From: Pyrenopolyporus hunteri | Lineage: Eukaryota; Ascomycota; Sordariomycetes; Xylariales; Hypoxylaceae | Reading direction: 5' to 3' | Length of the DNA stretch: 64,000 nt | Assembly (NCBI GenBank): GCA_902806595.1 | Contig: CADCXC010000038.1 | Location: forward strand, 3,472,001 to 3,536,000 | Part shown: positions 54,521-64,000 of the stretch, one piece after another | Numbering within the stretch: the stretch's first letter is position 1 | Layout of the letters: every line of letters starts with the position of its first letter | Translations under genes and position numbers: made by a program | Notes under the pieces: generated by a model | Told to the model about the DNA's origin: nothing | Databases searched by the model: none | What the model saw: only the letters and a program-made list of their open reading frames with translations

Positions 54521-57500
54521 ATGGCGACTCCTGCTAGTTCTGACGAGGGGGAGATAGTGGAGAACGGCGTTGGAGACTCGAAGGCAACTCCACTGCCTCA
54601 GTTTGAAGGAACTGGTGTTGACCGTATCGACAGAACTCGAGCTAGATATTCAAGATCAAGATCACCCGAGTATGTGAACGGCTCGAGATATCCTCCCAGC
54701 TCTTCCCGGCGAAGCCGCTCTCCCCGTGGGCGTAAACGTCCCCGCGATGATCGTGACTCGCGTCATGGGGGCCGTTTAGACCCGGATCCCCGACGATTTC
54801 GCGTACACTACGAGGATGCTGCCGACAGCTACCGCCGCTCGCGCTTGTCCTACGATGACGAAGACCGTCCTCCGCGTTCGTCCGCTCCTAGCCTCTATTA
54901 TGACGACAGGGACCGAGACTACGCCGCTCGTGATAAGGGAAGAGACCGAAGCCGAGACCGCGACCGTATCCCCAGGAAGCGTCATAGAAACCGGACCCGT
55001 TCCCCGTATCGGCCACCGCAGCGAGCTGATAGAAACCGGGGTGGTCAGTTTCGCCACGACGATAATAGACATCAACGCGCTCCTCCCGATAGGGATGGCG
55101 CGGAAAGTGTTAAGTCGAGCCAACAAGGCACCCCTCGGCATTCTCAAGATTATGCAAAGTATTCTGAGACGCAAGCTTCGATAGAGACACAAGGTACTAG
55201 CAGAGATGACACTAAACGTGCACCAGGTAGTTCAGAGGAAACTACTCCTGCAGCGCAACCCAATGACTCAGAGAAAGACTACGAAGAGAAGCCTATCGAC
55301 ATAGAAGCAGAGTTAGAGCGCCGGAGAAGACGCCGCGAGGAGCTTCTTGCTAAGTCTCGAGGTGCTACACCAATGCTAGTGCAAGCACTACAAGCTTCAG
55401 AGAAGACGAATGCATCCTCACCAGGACAAACGAGAGCAAGCACGCCAATGGTCACCGAAGGAAATACCCCCGGTTCCTGTAAGAATTCCCTTGAGCCCTT
55501 ATCCGGTTACATGATCTCTAACCTTGTCCGTAGTTGCTTCGTCGCCGAATTCGCCGTCCCGTGGTCTTCAAGAAGGAATGTCACCTGCCGTCATAGATAT
55601 TTCTAACGATCAGGAGCTCATCAATATTCACGGCAAATCTAAAGGTACTGATGACGATGGGCCTTCCGCAGCGGACTATGATCCAACCGTAGATATGAGA
55701 GAGGATGAACTACGAGATGAGCGCCGGCATGGCAATCTCGGCCCTCACGGGGAGGTGCTTCCTTCTAACGAGAAGGCTGAAATTGCCCCGGCGGAAGAGC
55801 CCCAACGAGCAGAGAAATCAAAGACTGAAGATGACGAAGATTTCGATATGTTCGCTGAAGATTTCGACGAAGAGAAGTTCGCCGCGCCCAAGCCTACACA
55901 TCTAGACACGACTGCAGACGGTCGAAAAGACCCCCTTTCTCTTATTCAGCCGACTGCCGGTGGCATTCTCGAGGGCGACGATAAGGACGGGTATTATAAG
56001 ATCCGAATTGGCGAGATCATGGATGGCCGTTATCAGGTTCAAGCGACTTTAGGTAAAGGCATGTTCTCGGGCGTTGCTCGAGCAGTCGACATCACGAGTA
56101 AGAAGCTGGTCGCGATCAAGATGATGCGTAACAACGACGCTCTCAGGAAAGGAGGCTTTACCGAGATCGCAATCTTGCAAAAGTTAAACGAGGCTGACCC
56201 TGAGAATCGTAAGCATATTGTCAAGTTCGAGCGCTATTTCGAACATAAGGGCCACCTTTGCCTAGCGTTTGAAAATCTTAGCTTGAACTTGAGAGAGGTC
56301 TTGAGGAAGTTCGGCAATAATATCGGTATCAACCTGAATGCAACACGCGCCTACGCGCACCAGATATTCGTTGCCTTGGCTCACCTTCGCAAATGCAGCA
56401 TCATTCATGCTGACCTGAAGCCGGATAACATCTTGGTAAGCAAACATACGGTGGAAGATGGACTGTGCTCTAGCTAATGTTCGTATAGGTTAACGAGACT
56501 CGAAACATACTCAAAATTTGCGACTTAGGCACGGCGATAGATAGATCGGACGCTGCGACCGCAAATACTGAGATCACGCCGTACCTAGTCAGTCGATTCT
56601 ACCGAGCACCGGAGATTATCCTAGGGATGCCGTATGATTATGCCGTCGACATGTGGTCCATAGGATGCACGTTGTATGAGCTTTACACCGGCAAGATCCT
56701 ATTCACCGGCGATAGTAACAACCAGATGCTCAAGGCCATTATGGAGATCCGCGGCAAGTTTAGCTCCAAGTTATACAAACGCGGCCAATTATCTCACATG
56801 CATTTCGACGACTTTGGAAACTTCATCAGCCTCGAGAGGGACAAAGCACTAGGCAAGGTATGTTCATGTTTCTTAGCTCGCTAATACTCCTCTTGCAGCA
56901 CCTCGCTAGAGAGTTATACCGTTATCACGTTCGTGTTTCTATATATAGCGTTCAGTAGACGCTTCGTGGGAATCCCGGCGGTTGTGGATGCCGGATGCGC
57001 GGCTGCAAGCTGCAGGCGAGTCACAGGCAACGCGAACGAGTAAACTCGGAACGACGCCAACCAGCCGCACGGGGAAATCCCTGTCCATGTTGGCCGTCGC
57101 GATTACTCCATTTCATGTCAGCGAGCCATTCCATGTGCAATCCTACAATCATATCGCATTATCACCCGTCTCAGGTTGGAGTGCATATAATGAGCCTAAC
57201 TATCAGTGCTACCCCGGATCTCACGGCGTCAAGCTGACGCTCCCCGGTCAACCTTCAATTCCCTATTTTGATCTTAATTTCGACCAAACCCCTCGTCTTT
57301 TTCGAAATCTCGAAATAGTTGTGCTTGGATTATGCAGGCTGACAGACATTCAGACCACAGTACGGACCCTTGCCATTGTCAAGCCGACCCGCGATCTACG
57401 CACTCGCCTCTTAGCTGCTTCCGGGGGGATGAACGACGTGGAGTCTAGGGATCTCAACCATTTCATAGACCTCCTAGAACGATGTCTCACCCTCAACCCG

Positions 57501-57575
57501 GACAAGAGGATCACTCCGACCGAAGCTTTGAAGCATCCTTTCTTCGCGGCGAAGGTCACCGGGCCGCCAAGATAG
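54521..57575 (+). CDS. prp4: Serine/threonine kinase Prp4 (pre-mRNA splicing)
   Basis: Four exons, 54521-55478, 55534-56435, 56489-56857 and 57354-57575, give 816 aa. Introns are 55, 53 and 496 nt. The N-terminal half is rich in Arg, Ser and Asp, with RS/RD-type repeats and an ELERRRRRREELLAK helix, followed by an acidic stretch (EDDEDFDMFAEDFDEEKF). The kinase domain has GKGMFSGVA (P-loop), VAIKMM (catalytic Lys), HADLKPDNIL (HAD in place of HRD, as in Prp4 kinases), CDLGTA (DLG in place of DFG) and YRAPEI. The last exon carries TVRTLAIVKPTRDLRTRL and DKRITPTEALKHPFF. Prp4 phosphorylates tri-snRNP proteins and activates spliceosomes in the nucleus. Confidence 0.93.
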
Positions 57576-60500
57576 CACCACGGCTCCTCTCATGATGATT
57601 ACGTCGAGATGATATGCACTATTTCGGGGGTCTTTTCTGGCCGTCCTGTGCGCGAAGCTCATTTATAGATACCATCAGCGCCCATGGAGTAGTCCTAGAG
57701 TGCTCTTTAGCCATCCTGGTACCATTCGATGCGACGGTGGAACTTGTTTCCAGAAGCATGTAGTAGTATCACACCGGCTGCCGCCCTTGAGCGAAAACTA
57801 TTCGCTAGCTTTACACTGTTAGTTGTGTTGTACCTACGCGATTCAAGAGTCTGGTATAGTGATGTTGTTAAACGAATATAATAATCTCTTATGAAATCGA
57901 GCGGTTGGGACAGGGGGTATTGACATAACGCGGTCCTAGCTAGAATAGGTATATAACAATCCAATAAATGGACAAACGCAATTTTAATTGTATATCCAAT
58001 ATCAAGCAACATAGCTAGGCCTCAAAGATACCCTCCCACGGATTAATAAGTTAGCATCCGGTCGCCTTTAGCATGGGACCTCGAAAGCATGTTGACGCTA
58101 GCATCTATCTCTCCATTTGACTCCGACGGAAATCTTCGACTTGCAGATGTTTCGCATGAAGAAGGATCATCCGCATACATTATTGATAGCATGACAACTT
58201 CGAAAACTATGATAAGGGTCTCAAGGTCCCAATACCAACCCTTGAGGACAGCCTATTCGCCCAACTAGGGTTATCCATCCGTAGGAGCTCGCGAGCGCCG
58301 CGAGTTGGGGATGTCCTTATCTGCCCTGTATCGTTTAGTTAATGTTGGTGTGTAGAAGATCCCGTAACCGCACATCAACCCGTGACCATAATAGTAGGAT
58401 AGACTCTTCTGACCTAGTTCACGTCCCATATACCCGAGTCTATAGCTAGGCGTGGGTTCATATCACGTTTGGGGTTCACCCGGCGGTTAGACAAACGACT
58501 AGCCTGCCCGAAGCTGACCTCGAGAATTAGATGGTGGGTGTGAATTGATTCTGTTGCCTCTACGAAGATGCAGGCAAATATGTGCTTAAATTCAGGCGTA
58601 GGAGGGTCAATTAATCAAGTGACCATATTTTCCAGATATGGTGAAGAATTGAAGGTGTATTTGCTATTCCTGTCATACCATAGGAGTCACCAAAACCCTA
58701 CTCTAGCAAGAAAAGGGGTGGCCGGAATCCTTACTATCATTCTACTAGAAAACGACGTTACACTTCCTCCATGGCGCTCTGACTATGCATGTAGATAAGT
58801 GTCTAAGTCAAATTACAACGAGCGGGAAGCACAGCCTTAGCGCCCGTAGCCAGCTCTCTTCATCCTACCGTAATAATCTACGAATCCCAATCCCGACATT
58901 CGCACCCCCAAAGCCAACAGGATCATTAAGCTTCTAGAAGGCTATAGCCGATGGCCCCTCGCAGAGACACAAATGTGTAAGCGTGTAGCTGAAGGAGCCC
59001 CCGAATGTGGTTCAGCTGGCCTCTGGCCCCGGGCGAGTAGCTACCAGGAATGCATCACATCGTGCAGCAAACCCAGCTTTCGATCCCCAAGTCCTAGCCG
59101 CCGCAATTATCACCCCGGGATGAAGTCGGGCAACTCTCGGTAATTTTCGTCGGCGCTACATATCACCTAATGGGGTCGTGATCTGTCTTTGACCGCCACG
59201 CACGTAGATATCGGAAGGAGGCATACTGCTAAGAGAATCCGGCCGCCAAATTCTACTTGCGATTGTGGTTGTCTGCCTCTTGGTTAGCAACGGGTGTCCC
59301 CAGACCCTTATTTTTACCAGCCTTCTCTCGAAAATCGGGTTTAGGCGCGTGCCTATCAGATGCTAGGTAGCCCTGCGGGCGAAAATGTGCACTTAAGAGC
59401 GTTAAGGGGGCATAGTAAGATCCGGGGCGACTCGTCACCGCCCGTGGCTGAGCCTCTCACGTACAGGCGAAAATTGTCACTGGACCTGGTTATTCTTAGC
59501 CGTGACTCGTATGCTTTTCTTTTCTCCTTATCGCCTCCGTAAGCCCTGCTCGTCGGTGGCAGATCATGTGATAAAGAGTAATATAGAACCGGCGTGGTCA
59601 TCGCCATTGCCGTGTTTGACTTGGTTGTATTGTGCCATGGCCGGTAGCACTCTCTTCTCCCGAAGATCTGAGAACGGGTAGCCAGGGGACTTGGGAGGTG
59701 ACTAATCGATCAGATCTAAATAGAGACGCCAACTACCACCCAGGCCTGGCGGCGGCGGGACACGCGCGTGCAAGGTATTGTGACGCACTTATTAGTGAGT
59801 GGTCTGGGGGTTGAGATACATGCCGACTTAGACATCTAGGCGGGGGAGTGCCTTTAGAAGGTAAGTAGGTGGACTAGTAGGTAGATGCGATGCGAATACC
59901 CGTCGAGGTGTATCGGCTTGCTGCCGTGATCCGGGGCGAGATGGGAAGCACGAACAGGTTGGTAAGTGGTGTCACCGGAGTGTGGTGCTAGAGGCTGTGT
60001 TCTGATGCCATTGCCGCCGTCGTGTATCACCAACCCGAAGAATGCAATGGCTCACATTCCATCGATGTCGTACCTCTTTGGTGGTACTATTCTGGACTTC
60101 TAGTATCACGTCTCATCAGATCGAGTTACAAAACTTTTTTTTGTCTTATTTGTTTTTTTCCCTCTCTTCATACATGTAACTGTTTATTTTTACATCGGCG
60201 TCGCTATCGAATTGGCCAATGGGACTAGGGGGTTAAGAAAAGCAAACTCTAAATATACTCTTCAGATTCATGCGTAGGCCGCGGGCCCGTTAAAAGGCCG
60301 CCGCCATGAGTCTCAGCCCTGGTTATATGGCCGACTTAGAGGCCACGATTGGGCGTCTAGGTGTGTAGGCCTTACCCCAACTGGGGGATAACAGGATTAG
60401 AGGCACTATGTGTAAGTGACCTGGTCTTAGACCGGCGACGACAACGAAGCTGTGGATTCACTGAGCGTGGGGGACGATACGATGTTAGGATATCGTTGCG

Positions 60501-61873
60501 GTTCCAGACCTGCGCCACGTTCCCTCACTCTGGGTTACGGGGACGCATGTATACGGCATGTTTTGTCTCGTCCCGGCGGCAAGTCGCTCATGTACTCATG
60601 TGGCTAGGTTCGTGATGGCGAGGTTGTCGATGGTGAAGCGGACCAACGTGGGGCAAAGTCACATCTCAGTGTTGTTAGTAAACATGGAACCCCGTTGTGC
60701 TAGCTACGCCCATCTAGCCTGTAGTATCCCACGCTTGGTTCATGAAGGACCCCGTCTACAGGTAAGTATTTCGGGGTTATGACGGGCGGCTACCCGAAAC
60801 TTCCCCCTCACCTTAGTAACAAACCCGATGGGCCTATGCCGGAGCCCGGCCTAGGCGATATGTCAGATCTGACGGCAGGCGGGTCGCAGTGGCGCGGCCA
60901 TTGTGCTCCGGTATCCAACGGATTTCGTAGCTGCGGAGGGGAGCAAGGGCTCCGTTAGAAACATCGATGGACGGCAGGGTATCACAAGAAGCCAACTTCC
61001 CCACCTCCTATGCTGTGCGCAGACTTGTAGGTAGGCGTGTAGATCATGTTGATGCAGGGAGAGACAATCTCATCTGCTCAGGGGGATACCAGGACGAATA
61101 GGTTTTCCGTGATGTAAAAGGCTCAGAATGGAGATGAAAGATCCCGAGCCACTGATGAAATTGATGATGTGTGAGAAACGTCTATAAGACAAGCAAGTTT
61201 AGATTGAATCATAGCGGACCCGAGCTATCCCCCGGGCGCACCAATAGGAAAGCTCATCGTTACTATCTATCGTGCGCATTTGGAGGCCAGTCCGACGGGG
61301 CTTACGGATCGGCAGCCATTACGCAACGGGGTGGTCTAGTTGGTAGATCTCGAGCTGCCCATGACGGTAACGACGAAACTCCCTCCGGTGGACCCCATGT
61401 TTGATAGAATTGACTTCTCATCTCAAGAACCCGAATGTACGACGGCGTCAGCCCTCAAACCTCCCTCCGGATTACTGGGCCATAGGGAATGCTCGTTTAT
61501 CCCTATCTGCTACTAGCACCGCTACTGCTGCTTACGGATTCCCAGCGAATAAATTAAATCTGGCGATCCTGACGTATCGTGATGCTGATGTTTGTTTCGT
61601 GTGCCTCACCTTGGTTGTGACGAGTGCCTAGGACCCGCGTGGTACGGCAGCGAGAGAACTAGCCAGACCCTTGTAGCGAAGTGCTCAAGTAAATAGATGC
61701 TACTACGCCAGGCATTCGTGTTCGTCGACTGTGACACGTGATATCAATGCCAGTCTTGATCCTGTTAAACAGTAGATAATTGCTCGTCCCTCGATTGAAA
61801 TCTCCTTAGTAAAGGTGATGCTCATGTATTTCGCTCGCCGCCGGACTCATCTGACTTTCACAAACTTAGCATG
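57576..61873. other. Gene-poor block, first part
   Basis: About 4.3 kb with balanced base composition and many short frames on both strands, none with a family I know. The A-box-like segment at 61331-61342 lacks a B-box. No transposon ends, tRNA or rRNA recognised. Confidence 0.5.
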
Positions 61874-62156
61874 CTACATAAGTGGTTTTTGAAATGTGTA
61901 GACGCCGGTGTATGGGGCGATGGTCTGCTCGGTGAGGGCGATCTGTGTCATCTCATATTCGTCCCAATGCAGTAACCTCCCATTCGGGCTGGTGATATTA
62001 AGAATTGCGACACCAACGATCCTACTCCCATTGCCTTTCTTACCCGGCTCGATGTCGCGCACCGCATGCTAGGCCGAACCAGGAAGCTGAAAGGCGTAGA
62101 ACAAACTCAATGATCAACCTGGAACCGTCATCATATTCCACTTTATCGATACGCAT
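61874..62156 (-). pseudogene. Possible gene remnant
   Basis: Two minus-strand pieces look protein-like. One, from an ATG at 62156, reads MRIDKVEYDDGSRLIIEF. The other, 62068-61874, contains GVAILNITSPNGRLLHWDE and ends at TAG with TFQKPLM. They are in different frames (88 bases apart). The only phase-compatible intron would be 34 nt, too short for a fungal intron. I recognise no family. It may be a degraded gene or chance. Confidence 0.3.
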
Positions 62157-64000
62157 AGTAATAAGTGTAAGTCGGGAGCATCTAACCTCGATAGAGGTCG
62201 GCGGAGCGTTTCCGGGAACGGGAGGGGCAAACTAGAGCGGCGACGATCACAACGTCAAAAGGACTGGGTCGAGCACCAGCAGGGCGGTTCTTTATTGGGG
62301 ACCCCACGATCAATGACCGAGCTAAGGCGCATCTTTCCCTCGCTGTAGCATATCTTGGGATACGTTACTGCTTCGTTAAAAGCAACGGCTTACCGGTACG
62401 ACATGATCAAAAAGGGGGCAGTGTGGTCCTTGCGCGCTTGCTAAACACGTGCAGGGGACGGCGCTGGGCACTTAATATCGAAGTGGAGGAAATTATTATC
62501 AAGATTCAAATCTACTTAGGGCGGGAAGTTCCTGTTGGGGCGTAGTACTGCCTCGGTGCCCACTTGATTGAGATCTTCCATCGCCGGCGATCTTTCAGGG
62601 GGAGGGGTTTGTCGAATCACGAGGCAAGCACACAATACACGACAAGGTCCCGATCGTCAAGGCTGGCTTATCGACGCTTGCTCGTAACGCCATGCGAGGT
62701 CATATAATTGTCTCGTCATACGAGCAGAGAGGGAGAAAGAAAAGCCCTAATCCGCAATCCAATACCTAGTCGAAACTTGCGTTCGTGCTTCGTCCTTCCG
62801 AGGTAGGTTGCCATTCTAGGTCCTAGAGATTGAAAATTGTATTAGATGGTATGATTGAATATTAGGGCGTCCGGCCCCCCTTGACATTGTATATAAAATC
62901 TACCTGGCAAAGGCCCCATCATCGAGATGACCACGACGACGTAGTTTGTTTGAGGCCCCGGGCCCATGAAAGCTTGGCCGTATTTGGCTTACAATACCGA
63001 GACTTCTAGGGACCGGGAATGGGATGGTCCAAGCGGTGATAGAAGCAAGGGATAACTTAGCCGAAGCGGATTGACGTGATGCCATCCCAATTCCATGTCT
63101 CGGGATCGCACTAGGACTACATAGCTGCCCACAGACCACGCGGTGCACGATGATGAGCGTTTGACCCTCATGGGAAGCAGGGTTTGAAACGTTATGTCGA
63201 ATGTTAAGGCCTTTTCCGTACATATCTTATGTACGGATATGGACGCGGTGCTGAAATGCGTGCCGCGTAGTTTAGTACGGCGATTAAGCATGGCAATAAT
63301 GGGCAATAATGGCAATGCGTCCGCATTCTGGAAAGCTACCTACCTGACCTCCCGTACATAGCCTACATAGCCTACACACACACGTACACACACAGCGGCG
63401 TACGTACTGTACATCCAACAACCCCCAGCGGTCTCGAGATCCGGCCGAGATAAAGGATGCTACTTAGTAAGCCCAGGAGATCGAGGGAAAGGTGATGAGC
63501 GTTTGCCGGCGCCATAGGATTGGCACGTCAATCTGGAGCGCTACGGCACAGTCGAGGCATTAATCCAGCGCAAGCCGTGTTAATCAATAAGTTCATGCAG
63601 CGCTGTGGTGACGTTAGTTGCGGTGTGAATAGGCTAAAATAGGAAAGTGGCAGAACGTCGCTCGGATTGGTGGTGATGGGGTTGTGGTCGTCAAGGAGAG
63701 ATCAGCCATATGTATGATGAAGAGACTTGAGAGAGATTGTGGCTCGTGGCGGTGAGTTTCGATCTGTAGCCGTGACAATCTCCTGTACATGCTTCATCCC
63801 ACATTCTTACCACACCTCGTCGTCCAATCCGCCGACTGCCGCTGGCAGTGTATGTAGATTGGCGAGGCAGGCAGAGTGGTCAGCTTACCCCTGATAGGTC
63901 CGTAGAGGACAGAGAGAGAGAGAGAAAGGAGGGAATAGACCGAGATACAACCACGCGCTTGTCAAGGACTAAGGGTGAATATTACCTGACTCGAAGTGTG
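62157..64000. other. Gene-poor block, second part, with simple repeats
   Basis: No convincing gene. Simple repeats include a CATAGCCTA repeat at 63355-63374, an (AC)n tract at 63374-63395 and an (AG)n tract at 63909-63927. Confidence 0.5.

Noticed and set aside
56982..57353. Reading PRP4's last exon as starting at an ATG at 56982
   Set aside because: The residues before TTVRTLAIVK do not fit kinase lobes, and the preceding exon joins directly to TTVRT in phase; treated as intron.
61328..61396. tRNA-like segment: GGGGT and ACCCC ends 69 nt apart and an A-box-like TGGTCTAGTTGG
   Set aside because: Only five acceptor pairs form, there is no B-box (GGTTCGANNCC) and no T-arm; probably chance.

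Overview
The window is nuclear DNA of a filamentous ascomycete (Pezizomycotina). Short GT-AG introns of about 48 to 105 nt carry CTAAC/CTRAY branch sites. Genes lie on both strands, and there are a HET-domain gene, a fungal annexin with a proline/tyrosine-rich tail, many small secreted proteins and AGGT/ACCT-rich intergenic DNA. A sordariomycete, perhaps Xylariales, is my inference from protein flavour only. Most multi-exon models were rebuilt by hand from splice sites, phase and family motifs.

Layout. 1-2.4 kb: C2H2-like zinc-finger protein, cut by the window edge (-). 4.7-5.7: metallo-beta-lactamase-fold protein (-). 6.7-7.6: unknown protein with an in-frame TAG (-). 8.1-12.5: ABCC transporter (-). 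13.6-15.0: annexin (-). 16.1-16.6: small secreted protein (-). 19.3-20.2: GPI-type Ser/Thr-rich protein (-). 23.0-24.0: BIM1-like copper protein (+). 26.8-27.3: RNase T1 family (+). 27.6-28.1: WSC protein (-). 28.5-31.0: HET-domain protein (-). 32.1-32.7: a protein in which every cysteine is in a Cys-Pro pair (+). 33.3-35.7: large family protein broken by stops (-). 36.7-37.4: secreted Ser/Thr-rich protein (+). 38.7-40.3: galactokinase (-). 41.9-43.7: MFS transporter (-). 44.7-47.1: acetolactate synthase ILV2 (-). 48.6-50.9: TFIIIC-type WD40 subunit (+). 51.3-52.8: PAQR/Izh protein with defective junctions (-). 53.3-53.7: TMA7 (-). 54.5-57.6: Prp4 splicing kinase (+). 57.6-64.0: about 6.4 kb without a convincing gene.

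The right half is mostly housekeeping (galactose use, branched-chain amino acids, Pol III transcription, translation, splicing). The 16-37 kb stretch is accessory, with six small secreted or surface proteins, a HET gene and the Cys-Pro protein. I see no biosynthetic core enzyme, transposase or CRISPR array. The observations most worth following are the Cys-Pro/His repeat protein, the reading frames interrupted only by TAG, the PAQR gene with its 6-nt exon and defective junctions, the oversized last intron of PRP4, and the AGGT/ACCT palindromic tracts.
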